Source of the DNA: Pseudomonas hydrolytica
GTDB taxonomy: Bacteria > Pseudomonadota > Gammaproteobacteria > Pseudomonadales > Pseudomonadaceae
Assembly: GCF_021495345.1 (NCBI RefSeq)
Contig: NZ_CP099397.1
Location: 4,402,001 to 4,466,000, forward strand
DNA: 64,000 bases
Direction: 5' to 3'
Positions within the stretch are counted from its first letter, which is position 1. The number at the start of each line of letters is the position of its first letter. Under the pieces are notes generated by a model. That model had not been told where the DNA came from. It searched no databases and was given only the letters and a program-made list of their open reading frames with translations. Made by a program: the position numbers and the translations under genes. Shown one piece after another: positions 9,443 to 17,300 of this stretch.

Positions 9443-10576
9443 TCAGCCGACCTGCACCTTGTCCAACGCCTGCTCCAGCGTCTTCACCGTGCGCTCGACG
9501 TTGCCCAGCTTGTCCAGCCCGAACAGGCCGAGGCGGAAGGTCTGGAAGTCCGCCGGCTCGTCGCACTGCAGCGGCACGCCAGCGGCGATCTGCAGGCCGA
9601 CGGCGGCGAACTTGGCGCCGGTCTTGATCTGCGCATCGTCGGTGTAGCAGACGACCACGCCAGGCGCCTCGAAGCCCTTGGCGGCGACGCTTCTGAAGCC
9701 GCGCGCCGCCAGCAGCGCACGCACCCGGTCGCCGAGTTCCTGCTGCTGCTCACGCACCTTGGCAAAGCCGATGGCCTTGGCCTCGAACATGGCGTCGCGG
9801 AAACGCGCCAGGGCATCGCTGGGCATGGTGGCGTGGTAGGCGTGGCCGCCCTGCTCGTAGGCCTGCATGATCTGCAGCCACTTCTTCAGGTCGCAGGCGA
9901 AGCTGGTGCTCTGCGTCGCCTCGACGCGCGCCTGCGCCGCTTCGCTGAGCATCACCAGGGCGCAGCAGGGCGAGGCGCTCCAGCCCTTCTGCGGCGCGCT
10001 GATCAGCACGTCGACGCCACAGGCCTGCATATCCACCCAGAGGGTGCCGGAGGCGATGCAGTCGAGCACGAGCAGGCCCCCGACCGCGTGCACTGCATCG
10101 CTCACCGCGCGCAGGTAGTCGTCCGGCAGGATCATGCCCGACGAGGTTTCCACGTGCGGAGCGAATATCACCTGTGGTTTCTGCTCGGCGATGGTGGCCA
10201 GCACCTCGTCCAGCGGCGTCGGAGCGAAGGCGGCCTGATGGCCTTCGGCGACCGGGCGCGCCTTGAGCACCTGGGCCTCGGCGGGAATGCGGCCCATGTC
10301 GAAGATCTGCGTCCAGCGGTAGCTGAACCAGCCGTTGCGCAGCACCATGCACTTCTGCCCGGTCGCCAGCTGACGCGCCACCGCCTCCATGCCGTAGGTG
10401 CCGCTGCCCGGCACCACCGCCACGGCATGGGCGTTGTAGACCTGTTTCAGGGTGGCGGAGATATCGCGCATCACGCCCTGGAACGACTGCGACATATGGT
10501 TCAGCGAGCGGTCGGTGTAAACCACCGAATATTCGAGCAGGCCATCGGGATCGATGTCGGGGCAGATCTGGGACAT
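9443..10576 (-). CDS. Class V aminotransferase (serine/alanine-glyoxylate aminotransferase-like)
   Basis: This 377-residue PLP enzyme is of the class V fold. The PLP lysine is in SAPQKGWSASPCC and the cofactor aspartate in LLVLDCIASGTL; the N-terminal VVPGSGTYGMEAVARQL and APHVETSSGM are typical of alanine-glyoxylate/serine-pyruvate transaminases. Its preferred amino donor is not evident. The ATG at 10576 is chosen because the family's conserved sequence starts just after it and GGAG lies upstream; the frame remains open for 24 more codons upstream. It is convergent with the deacetylase gene (3-base gap) and divergent from the flavoprotein gene. Confidence 0.88.
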   Translation of the reverse strand: MSQICPDIDPDGLLEYSVVYTDRSLNHMSQSFQGVMRDISATLKQVYNAHAVAVVPGSGTYGMEAVARQLATGQKCMVLRNGWFSYRWTQIFDMGRIPAEAQVLKARPVAEGHQAAFAPTPLDEVLATIAEQKPQVIFAPHVETSSGMILPDDYLRAVSDAVHAVGGLLVLDCIASGTLWVDMQACGVDVLISAPQKGWSASPCCALVMLSEAAQARVEATQSTSFACDLKKWLQIMQAYEQGGHAYHATMPSDALARFRDAMFEAKAIGFAKVREQQQELGDRVRALLAARGFRSVAAKGFEAPGVVVCYTDDAQIKTGAKFAAVGLQIAAGVPLQCDEPADFQTFRLGLFGLDKLGNVERTVKTLEQALDKVQVG

Positions 10577-10689
10577 AACGGGCTCCAGCCGAAAAGGTTC
10601 GAGCTGAACCTGCCCCAACCCGGGGCAAATGACAAGGCCGGGGAGCACTCGGGTAGAATGCGCAGCCTTTCTCCTGTCTGCTCATCGCC

Positions 10690-11931
10690 ATGACTACTGC
10701 CGCTCAGCCCAATGCTCATCACGTCGCCATTATCGGCGGTGGCCCTGCCGGGCTGATGGCTGCCGAGGTGCTGGCGCAGGGTGGCGTGCGCGTGGAGCTG
10801 ATCGACGCCATGCCCTCGGTGGGGCGCAAGTTCCTGCTGGCCGGCGTTGGCGGCATGAACATCACCCACTCCGAGCCCAAGGACGCCTTTATCGGCCGTT
10901 ACGGCGAGCGCCAGGCCGAGGTCGCAAGGCTCCTGCACGAGTTCGATGCCGACGCCCTGCGCGCCTGGATTCATGGCCTGGGTATCGACACCTTCGTCGG
11001 CACCTCCGGCCGCGTGTTCCCCAGCGACATGAAGGCCGCACCGCTGCTGCGCGCCTGGCTGCGCCGCCTGCGCGAGCTGGGCGTGACCATCCATACCCGC
11101 AGCCGCTGGCTGGGCTGGAACCAGGACGGCAGCCTGCGTATCGCCGGCGCAGACGGCGAACGCGCACTGGCCGCCGATGCCTGCCTGCTGGCCCTGGGCG
11201 GCGGCAGCTGGGCGCGCCTGGGCTCCGATGGCGCCTGGACGGCCCTGTTGCAGCAGCGCGGCGTCGAAGTAGCGGCCCTGAAACCGAGCAACTGCGGTTT
11301 CGAAGTGGCCGGCTGGAGTGAATATCTCAGGGAGAAATTCGCCGGGGCGCCGCTGAAGAACGTCGCCTTGAGCCTGCCCGGCCAGGTGCCTCGCATCGGT
11401 GAATTCGTGCTGACCGCAGGCGGCATCGAAGGCAGCTTGGTGTACGCCTTTTCCGCCGATATCCGCCGCGCCATCGAGGCCGACGGCCAGGCCCTGATCC
11501 ACCTCGACCTGCTGCCACAGATGCCGCTGGCCAAACTGCAGCAGGCGCTGGGCAAGCCGCGCGGCAAGCATTCCATGGCCAAGCACCTGCACCGCCAGGC
11601 CGGCCTCGACGGCGTGAAAGCTGCCCTGCTGCGCGAGCTCGCCCCCGCCGAGGCTTTCACTGATCCGGCCGCGCTTGCTCTGTGGATCAAGGCGCTACCC
11701 ATCACCCTGCTGCGCACCCGCCCGCTGGATGAGGCGATCAGCAGCGCCGGCGGCGTGCGCTTCGAGGCATTGGACGACGGACTGATGCTCAAGGCCCTGC
11801 CCGGCGTGTTCTGCGCCGGCGAGATGCTCGACTGGGAAGCGCCCACCGGCGGTTACCTGCTCACCGCCTGCTTCGCCAGCGGGCAGGTGGCAGCGCAGGG
11901 CATTCTGCGCTGGCTGCAGCACCTGGCGTAG
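10690..11931 (+). CDS. NAD(P)/FAD-dependent oxidoreductase, HI0933/YhiN family (TIGR03862-like)
   Basis: This 413-residue flavoprotein starts with the dinucleotide-binding motif AIIGGGPAGLMAAE and continues with VGRKFLLAGVGGMNITHSE, the signature of the HI0933/BaiN-like family; the C-terminal FAD segment is VFCAGEMLDWEAPTGGYLLT. From memory it matches the Pseudomonas subgroup TIGR03862 (named after a P. putida member). The physiological substrate is not established. The stop codon lies inside the first arm of a 22-bp inverted repeat at 11929-11990, which may terminate or stabilise the transcript. Confidence 0.87.
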   Translation: MTTAAQPNAHHVAIIGGGPAGLMAAEVLAQGGVRVELIDAMPSVGRKFLLAGVGGMNITHSEPKDAFIGRYGERQAEVARLLHEFDADALRAWIHGLGIDTFVGTSGRVFPSDMKAAPLLRAWLRRLRELGVTIHTRSRWLGWNQDGSLRIAGADGERALAADACLLALGGGSWARLGSDGAWTALLQQRGVEVAALKPSNCGFEVAGWSEYLREKFAGAPLKNVALSLPGQVPRIGEFVLTAGGIEGSLVYAFSADIRRAIEADGQALIHLDLLPQMPLAKLQQALGKPRGKHSMAKHLHRQAGLDGVKAALLRELAPAEAFTDPAALALWIKALPITLLRTRPLDEAISSAGGVRFEALDDGLMLKALPGVFCAGEMLDWEAPTGGYLLTACFASGQVAAQGILRWLQHLA

Positions 11932-11990
11932 GAGCCCGCTTGCGGGCGATCCGCCTCATGCCGCCTCGATCGCCCGCAAGCGGGCTCCTA
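11929..11990. repeat. REP-like perfect inverted repeat at the flavoprotein stop
   Basis: Two perfect 22-base arms (TAGGAGCCCGCTTGCGGGCG and its complement, at 11929-11950 and 11969-11990) are separated by 18 bases. The TAG stop codon of the preceding gene is the first three bases of the repeat. No T run follows, so it is more REP-like than a classical terminator. Confidence 0.8.
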
Positions 11991-12116
11991 CCAGGCGATC
12001 ATGGCGCCTGGTAGTCCGGCGACACGCCGCCCTACACCGGAAAAACCGCCGTGCCCTTGCCCCAGGCTGCGTCTATGCTCAGTTTCAGCGCTCCCCCACA
12101 CAGGTAATCCCCCGCC

Positions 12117-13118
12117 GTGATCCCGCTGCTGGTCTGCGACGACTCCAACATGGCGCGCAAGCAACTGATTCGCGCGCTGCCGCCGGAATGGCCGGTGACC
12201 CTGAGCCAGGCGGCCAATGGCGAGGAGGCACTGGCACTGGTTCGCCAGGGCCAGGGCCAGATCATGCTGCTGGACCTGACCATGCCGGTGCTCGACGGCT
12301 ACCAGACCCTGGCCGCGCTGCGGGCCGAGGGGCTGCAGAGCCAGGTCATCGTGGTGTCCGGCGACGTGCAGGACGAAGCCGTGCGCCGCGTGCGCGAGCT
12401 GGGCGCCCTGGCCTTTATCAGGAAACCCGCTGACCCCGCCATCCTGCGCCAGACGCTGATCGAACTGGGCCTGTTCAACCCCCAGGCCACGCCCATGGCG
12501 CAGGCCCAGGCCGCGGCGCTGTCGGAGCTGAAGGTGAGCTTCCGCGACGCCCTGCGCGAGGTGAGCAACGTCGCCATGGGCCGCGCCGCCGCCCTGCTGG
12601 CCAAGGTGCTGGGGGTATTCGTGCAGCTCCCCGTGCCGCAGGTGAATCTCTTCGAGGTCAGCGAGCTACACATGACCCTGCTCGACGCCCAGCGCGGCGA
12701 GCGCTTCAGCGCCATCTGCCAGGGCTTCATCGGCGAAGCCATCGCCGGCGAGGCGCTGCTGTTGTTCCATGACTCGGAAGTGAACGACATGGCGCGCCTG
12801 CTCGGCTGGCAGCCGAAGAACGAGACGCAGACTTCGGAGATGCTGCTGGACCTGGCCAGCATCCTGATCGGCGCCTGCCTGGCCGGCGTCGCCGAGCAGC
12901 TCGACCTGCGTTTCTCCCAGGGCCACCCGCAACTGCTCGGCCAGCATGCCAGCCTCGACCAGCTGATTCAGGTCAACCGCCAGCGCTGGCGCAAGACCCT
13001 GGCCGTGGAGATCAGCTACAGCCTGGAGGGCCACGCCATTCATTTCGACCTGCTGCTGTTGTTCACCGAAGACTCGATCGCCCGCCTGACGGCGAAGATC
13101 GGCTACCTGATGGAGTGA
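12117..13118 (+). CDS. Response regulator with CheC-type phosphatase domain
   Basis: This 333-residue protein joins a receiver domain (residues 1-118) to a CheC/CheX/FliY-like domain. The receiver keeps all key residues: acidic pair D8/D9, phospho-acceptor D53 in LLDLTMP, and K103. The second domain has an exact CheC signature, D144-x3-E148-x2-N151-x22-P174; the second signature of a canonical CheC is degenerate (ASI in place of N around LLDLASILIG). It could dephosphorylate a partner receiver or itself. The start is GTG, forced because the next ATG would remove the acidic pair. A PAS-domain gene follows after 4 bases. No chemotaxis or flagellar gene is nearby. Confidence 0.85.
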   Translation: MIPLLVCDDSNMARKQLIRALPPEWPVTLSQAANGEEALALVRQGQGQIMLLDLTMPVLDGYQTLAALRAEGLQSQVIVVSGDVQDEAVRRVRELGALAFIRKPADPAILRQTLIELGLFNPQATPMAQAQAAALSELKVSFRDALREVSNVAMGRAAALLAKVLGVFVQLPVPQVNLFEVSELHMTLLDAQRGERFSAICQGFIGEAIAGEALLLFHDSEVNDMARLLGWQPKNETQTSEMLLDLASILIGACLAGVAEQLDLRFSQGHPQLLGQHASLDQLIQVNRQRWRKTLAVEISYSLEGHAIHFDLLLLFTEDSIARLTAKIGYLME

Positions 13119-13122
13119 GGCG

Positions 13123-13560
13123 ATGCCCGCGCAGATCGATATCAAGGAGGTTCACTGGCTGCTCGACATCGTGCAGTGCATCGACGTCGGCGTGCTGGTG
13201 CTCGACCGCCAGTACCGCGTCGAGGTGTGGAACGCCTTCATGGAGAACCACTCCGGGCTGGGGCCGGATCAGGTGCAGGGGCGCTCGCTGTTCGAGCTGT
13301 TCCCGGACATCGACCGTCCCTGGCTGGAGCGCAAGGTGGAAAGCGTGGTACAGCTGGGCACCCGCGCCTTCAGCCTGTGGCAGCAGCGCCCCTACCTGAT
13401 GCGTTTCAAGAGCTATCAGCCGATCACCGGCCAGGCCGATTTCATGTATCAGAACGTCACCCTGCTGCCGCTGGCCGGCCAGCCGGTGGAGCATGTGTGT
13501 CTGGTGATCTACGACATGACCGCGGCGGCCGTGGCGGCGCAGGCGCAATCTACGAGTTGA
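13123..13560 (+). CDS. Stand-alone PAS-domain protein
   Basis: This 145-residue soluble protein is essentially one PAS domain: ECG-like opening CIDVGVLVLDRQYRVEVWNAFME, then GPDQVQGRSLFELFPDI and a final strand VEHVCLVIYDMT. It has no output domain. It starts 4 bases after the receiver-CheC gene with AGTGAGG as ribosome binding site, so the two form an operon; the likely role is sensing or adaptor partner for that protein. A bound cofactor cannot be deduced. Confidence 0.82.
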   Translation: MPAQIDIKEVHWLLDIVQCIDVGVLVLDRQYRVEVWNAFMENHSGLGPDQVQGRSLFELFPDIDRPWLERKVESVVQLGTRAFSLWQQRPYLMRFKSYQPITGQADFMYQNVTLLPLAGQPVEHVCLVIYDMTAAAVAAQAQSTS

Positions 13561-13567
13561 GGTTGTC

Positions 13568-13628
13568 GTAGCCCGGATGCAATCCGGGTCATGCTGCATA
13601 CAATGTTCCCGGATAGCATCCGGGCTAC
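13568..13628. repeat. Dispersed inverted repeat, GGATGCAATCCGGG family
   Basis: Arms GTAGCCCGGATGCAATCCGG(G) at 13568-13588 and a near-complement at 13608-13628 flank 19 bases. Related copies occur at 15511-15560 and 57155-57199, always in intergenic DNA. It lies between the PAS gene and the VOC gene. Confidence 0.8.
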
Positions 13629-13650
13629 GGCTCTCAGAAAAGGGATTTAC

Positions 13651-14013
13651 ATGCTGCGCAGTGTTGAACTGAAAACCTTCGTCCCGGCACGGGACTTCGC
13701 CCTGAGCATGGATTTCTACCAGGCCATGGGCTTTAAGCGCGGTTGGTCGGACGAACAGATGGCCTATTTCAGCCATGGTGATCACTGCGCCTTTCTGCTG
13801 CAGAACTTCTACGTGAAGGAACAGGCGGAGAACTTCGTCATGCACCTGCTGGTGGAAGAAGTCGATGCGTGGTGGCAGCAGATTCAGGCAGCCCGTCTGG
13901 ATGAGCGGTTCGGCACGCGACTGATCGCGCCGCAGGATCAGCCCTGGGGCATGCGCGAGTTCATGGTGTTCGATCCTAGCGGCGTGCTGTGGCGAATCGC
14001 GCAGAATAGTTGA
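13651..14013 (+). CDS. VOC-superfamily (glyoxalase/bleomycin-resistance fold) protein
   Basis: This 120-residue protein shows the paired beta-alpha-beta-beta-beta layout of VOC proteins, with opening LKTFVPARDFALSMDFYQAMGF and closing EFMVFDPSGVLWRIAQ. The usual metal-binding residues are only partly recognisable (H near HGDHCAF and MHLLVEE), so catalytic function is uncertain. The ATG at 13651 has AAAGGGA at good distance; a longer frame starting at 13591 would overlap the upstream repeat and is rejected. Confidence 0.82.
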   Translation: MLRSVELKTFVPARDFALSMDFYQAMGFKRGWSDEQMAYFSHGDHCAFLLQNFYVKEQAENFVMHLLVEEVDAWWQQIQAARLDERFGTRLIAPQDQPWGMREFMVFDPSGVLWRIAQNS

Positions 14014-14020
14014 GAGCAAT

Positions 14021-14081
14021 GGCGGGGTGCCCCCGCCCTACGAGACGGCTGCGGCGTGCCGTAGGGCGGGTGCAACCCGCC
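14021..14081. repeat. Inverted repeat between convergent VOC and rhlE genes
   Basis: Arms at 14021-14042 (GGCGGGGTGCCCCCGCCCTACG region) and 14060-14081 pair at 20 of 22 positions. The CCCTACG end resembles the GTAGGG ends of other repeats in this window. It fills most of the gap between two convergent genes. Confidence 0.75.
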
Positions 14082-14095
14082 AACGGAGATTCCAC

Positions 14096-15439
14096 CTACT
14101 TCTTGCCGCCCTTGGGTTTGCTGCCGAAACTCGGCACCTTGCGCACCGCCTTGGCTTTCGGCTTGGCATCCTCTTCCTCGAACCAGCGGCCGAGGTGGAT
14201 ATTGCCCTTGCCGGCAGGCTTGGCGGCGCCGGGGATCAGCTTCTGCTTGGGCTTCTTCGGTTTTTTCAGCACCTGGCCGTCGATGGTGGTCTGCGGCACC
14301 CGGTGATCGGGGATGAAGTCCGGCTCCTCGCGGCGCGGCAGCACCTGGCGGATCAGCCGCTCGATGGCAGCCAGCAGCTCCACCTCGTCGGCGCACACCA
14401 GCGAGACCGCCTCACCGGTGCTGCCGGCACGGCCGGTACGGCCGATGCGGTGCACGTAGTCTTCGGCGTTGATCGGCAGGTCGAGGTTGACCACCAGCGG
14501 CAGGTCGTCGATATCCAGGCCACGCGCGGCCACGTCGGTGGCCACCAGGATCTGCACCTCACCGGCCTTGAAGCGCTCCAGCGCGCGCAGGCGGCTCGGC
14601 TGCGGCTTGTCGCCGTGGATCGAGTCGGCGGACACGCCCATGGCCAGCAGCTCCTGCTCGAGCTGATCGACGCCCTTGCGCGTCTTGGCGAACACCAGCA
14701 CCTGGCCCCAGCGCTTTTCCTGCAACAGGTGCAGAAACAGCTCGCTCTTGCGCTTCTTGTCCACCGGGATCAGCCACTGCTTGACGCTCTTGGCCGCCGC
14801 ATTGCGCGGGCTGACCTCCACCGACACGGGATCGCGCAGCAGCTCGCCGGCCATCTGCCGAATCACGTCGGAGAAGGTGGCGGAGAACAGCAGGGTCTGG
14901 CGCCTTTTCGGCAGCGCGCTGAACAGCTCGTCCAGCTCACGGGCGAAGCCCAGATCGAGCATGCGGTCGGCCTCGTCCAGCACCAGGGTCTGCAGCTGGG
15001 CGAACTTCACCGCGTTCTGCCGGTACAGGTCGAGCAGCCGCCCCGGCGTGGCCACCAGCACGTCGACGCCCTTGCGCAGCTTCATCATCTGCGGGTTGAT
15101 GCTGACGCCGCCGTACACCGCGTAGCTGCTCAGCGGCAGGTGCTGGCCGTAGGCCTGGAAGCTCTGCAGCACCTGTTCGGCCAGCTCGCGGGTCGGCACC
15201 AGCACCAGCGCACGCACCGTGTTGCTGGCCACCTGCGGGCCTTCCAGGGTCAGGCGCTGCAGCAGCGGCAGGGCGAAACCGGCGGTCTTGCCGGTGCCGG
15301 TCTGCGCCGCGGCCATCAGGTCGCGGCCCTTGAGCACGGCGGGGATGGCCTGGCTCTGCACCGGGGTCGGGGTCTGGTAGTCGAGTTCGGCGAGGGTGCG
15401 CAGCAGCGGTTCGATCAAACCGAGGGAGGCGAAGGTCAT
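14096..15439 (-). CDS. rhlE: DEAD-box ATP-dependent RNA helicase, RhlE type
   Basis: This 447-residue RNA helicase carries Q motif FASLGLIEPLL...TPVQSQAIP, motif I AQTGTGKT, Ia PTRELAEQ, II DEAD (VLDEADRMLDLGF), III SAT, IV-V VATDVAARGLDID and VI HRIGRTGRAG. The C-terminal tail is basic and Lys/Pro rich (KKPKKPKQK, PSFGSKPKGGKK), as in RhlE-group helicases acting in ribosome assembly or RNA decay. The ATG at 15439 starts at the family N-terminus; the in-frame extension to 15523 runs through an intergenic repeat. No strong ribosome binding site is visible. Confidence 0.88.
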   Translation of the reverse strand: MTFASLGLIEPLLRTLAELDYQTPTPVQSQAIPAVLKGRDLMAAAQTGTGKTAGFALPLLQRLTLEGPQVASNTVRALVLVPTRELAEQVLQSFQAYGQHLPLSSYAVYGGVSINPQMMKLRKGVDVLVATPGRLLDLYRQNAVKFAQLQTLVLDEADRMLDLGFARELDELFSALPKRRQTLLFSATFSDVIRQMAGELLRDPVSVEVSPRNAAAKSVKQWLIPVDKKRKSELFLHLLQEKRWGQVLVFAKTRKGVDQLEQELLAMGVSADSIHGDKPQPSRLRALERFKAGEVQILVATDVAARGLDIDDLPLVVNLDLPINAEDYVHRIGRTGRAGSTGEAVSLVCADEVELLAAIERLIRQVLPRREEPDFIPDHRVPQTTIDGQVLKKPKKPKQKLIPGAAKPAGKGNIHLGRWFEEEDAKPKAKAVRKVPSFGSKPKGGKK

Positions 15440-15510
15440 GGAGGCTAACCGCAGGAAGTAGGAAACTGGCGCGTAGTTTACCCGTTCGTGCCCGTAAAGC
15501 ACCGCTGCGC

Positions 15511-15560
15511 AGCCCGGATGCAATCCGGGAATAGCGCCCCCCGGATTGCATCCGGGCTAC
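15511..15560. repeat. Dispersed inverted repeat, GGATGCAATCCGGG family (second copy)
   Basis: Perfect 19-base arms (AGCCCGGATGCAATCCGGG at 15511-15529, complement at 15540-15558) enclose 10 bases. It lies between rhlE and the exonuclease gene. Confidence 0.82.
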
Positions 15561-15565
15561 GACGG

Positions 15566-16165
15566 CTAAGCCGTGGCCAGCAGCGCCCGCACCTTGGCGG
15601 CCGAGAGACTCTGCAGCTGGCAGAGAAAGGCATGGTCGGCCTGGTACCGACCATGACGCTCGCGCAGCAAGCCGAACAGATGCAGGGTGAGGTTCGCCGC
15701 CATCTCGGCGTCGGCCAGGGCGCGGTGGGCACGGCCGGTATCCGGCAGGCCGGCCCAGGCATTGAGGTTGCCCAGCTTGTGACTCGGCGCCTCCGGCAGC
15801 AGCCTGCGTGAGAGCAGCAGCGAACAGGCGAAGGGCTGCGAACGACGCCGGCGCACGCGCGCCAGTTCGGCGTCCCAGAACTTCTGGTCGAAGGACGCGT
15901 TGTGCGCCAGCAGCGGCCGCTCGCCGATGAAGTCGGCCACCTCGTTCATCACCTGCTCCGACGGTGGCGCCTTGCGCAGCATGGCGTTGCTGATGCCGGT
16001 GAGCTGCTCGATGAACGGCGGCACCCAGGCGCCGCTGTTCATCAGGCTCTGGTAACGGTCGACGATGCGCCCGTCCTCGATGATCGCCACGCCGATCTCG
16101 GTAGCGCGCGCCTGGCTCGGCGACACGCCGGTGGTTTCGAAATCGATTACTGCAATGGATTCCAC
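15566..16165 (-). CDS. DnaQ-like 3'-5' exonuclease (DEDDh)
   Basis: This 199-residue protein is a DEDDh exonuclease related to the epsilon proofreading subunit. Exo I is VIDFETTG (D8, E10), Exo II is LLAHNASFDQKFWD and Exo III is H-x4-D in AHRALADAE. The GTG at 16165 is preferred because the catalytic strand starts within five residues of it and GAGG precedes it; a longer reading to 16228 would overlap the NYN gene. It is shorter than RNase T and lacks a polymerase-binding tail, so a stand-alone nuclease is likely. It probably shares a message with the upstream NYN gene, 7 bases away. Confidence 0.87.
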   Translation of the reverse strand: MESIAVIDFETTGVSPSQARATEIGVAIIEDGRIVDRYQSLMNSGAWVPPFIEQLTGISNAMLRKAPPSEQVMNEVADFIGERPLLAHNASFDQKFWDAELARVRRRRSQPFACSLLLSRRLLPEAPSHKLGNLNAWAGLPDTGRAHRALADAEMAANLTLHLFGLLRERHGRYQADHAFLCQLQSLSAAKVRALLATA

Positions 16166-16172
16166 GTACGCC

Positions 16173-16652
16173 TCAATGATTACGGAGCAAAAGTTCACCC
16201 TCGATGGGCACGTACAGGCTGGCGGCACGGATCAGCGACTGCGCCGTCAGCCCCGGCACGCCGAAGGCGATGGCCTCTACGCCCCGGCTGCGCACGCGTT
16301 CGAGCAGCAGATCGAAGTCGCCATCACCGGAGGCCAGGACGATCTCGTCGACCCGCTCGAGCGCGTCGAGCACGTCGATGGTGATGCCCACGTCCCAGTC
16401 GCCCTTGGCCGAGCCGTCAGCGCGCTGGATATAGGGCTTGAGCTTCACGGTGAAGCCCAGCTTGCGCAGGATCTGCTGGAACTGCTGCTGCTTGGCATCG
16501 CCACGATCGATGGCGTAGGCGTAGGCCTCGGCGATCACGCCACGGCGGCTGACCTCGGCCCACAGCACGCTGTAGTCGAAATGGCAGCCATGGACCTGGC
16601 GCACCGTGTAGTAGAGGTTCTGCACATCGGCGAATACGGCGATCTTCTTCAC
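16173..16652 (-). CDS. NYN-domain (LabA/DUF88) putative ribonuclease
   Basis: This 159-residue protein has the PIN-like NYN fold. The metal-binding acids are in KIAVFADVQNLYY (D9), GDWDVGITIDVLD and VLASGDGDFDLLL, as in LabA/DUF88 proteins. Family members are proposed or shown to cleave RNA. The start is GTG at 16652 with GAGGA upstream; the conserved core begins at residue 2, so longer readings are rejected. It lies 7 bases upstream of the exonuclease gene and is divergent from the YbaK-like gene. Confidence 0.85.
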   Translation of the reverse strand: MKKIAVFADVQNLYYTVRQVHGCHFDYSVLWAEVSRRGVIAEAYAYAIDRGDAKQQQFQQILRKLGFTVKLKPYIQRADGSAKGDWDVGITIDVLDALERVDEIVLASGDGDFDLLLERVRSRGVEAIAFGVPGLTAQSLIRAASLYVPIEGELLLRNH

Positions 16653-16753
16653 CGGGAGTCCTCGGGGGCGACGAAGGCGCCAGTATGCCAGAGCCGGCCG
16701 CATCCTGCGTCCGGGGCTGGCCCGGGCGTGGCGCAGCCCCTATCCTAGCCGCC

Positions 16754-17239
16754 ATGACGCCTCTCGAACGCCTCTGCCAGCGCAACCTCGACCTGCTCCA
16801 GAGCCTGAATATCGACCACCGCCTGGTCGAACACGAACCGGTGCTGGACTACCCAACCGCCCACGCCGTGCGCCAGCGCTTCGGCCTGCGCGGCGTGGAG
16901 AGCAAGAGCCTGTTCCTGCGCATCGCGGCGCAGCGCTACGCCATGCTGGTCAGCCTCGAAGGTGCCCGCGCCGACTGGACCAGGCTCAAGCACCTGCTCG
17001 GCAGCCGGCCACGTGTTGCCAGCGACGCGGAGCTGAGCGAGCACACCGGCTGCGTGCCGATGTGCGCCTGCCCCTTCGGCCATGACCCCAGCATCACCCT
17101 GGTGATCGACCGCCAGGTGCTGGGCTGCGACTTTCTGCTGTACTCGCCCGGCCCGCCCGGGCTCACCCTGGAGGTACCGGGCAGCGCCCTGCCGCGCCTG
17201 CTCGCGGCGCAGCCCAATGCGCAGCTGGAGTACCCTTGA
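16754..17239 (+). CDS. YbaK/ProX-type aminoacyl-tRNA deacylase
   Basis: This 161-residue protein belongs to the YbaK/INS domain family that clears mischarged tRNA. Typical features are HRLVEHEPVLDYPTA at the N-terminus, the catalytic lysine region ESKSLFLR, the PRVASDAELSEHTGCVPMCACPFG segment and a terminal GCDFLLYSPGPPGLTLEV. The pattern is closer to ProX/PrdX-like than to E. coli YbaK, but the tRNA served is uncertain. The ATG at 16754 starts at the family N-terminus. Confidence 0.85.
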   Translation: MTPLERLCQRNLDLLQSLNIDHRLVEHEPVLDYPTAHAVRQRFGLRGVESKSLFLRIAAQRYAMLVSLEGARADWTRLKHLLGSRPRVASDAELSEHTGCVPMCACPFGHDPSITLVIDRQVLGCDFLLYSPGPPGLTLEVPGSALPRLLAAQPNAQLEYP

Positions 17240-17300
17240 ACCCATTCGACTGCCTCGGCGAACGGCCAGCGCCCTCGCCCCCACACTTGGTAACCTGCCG

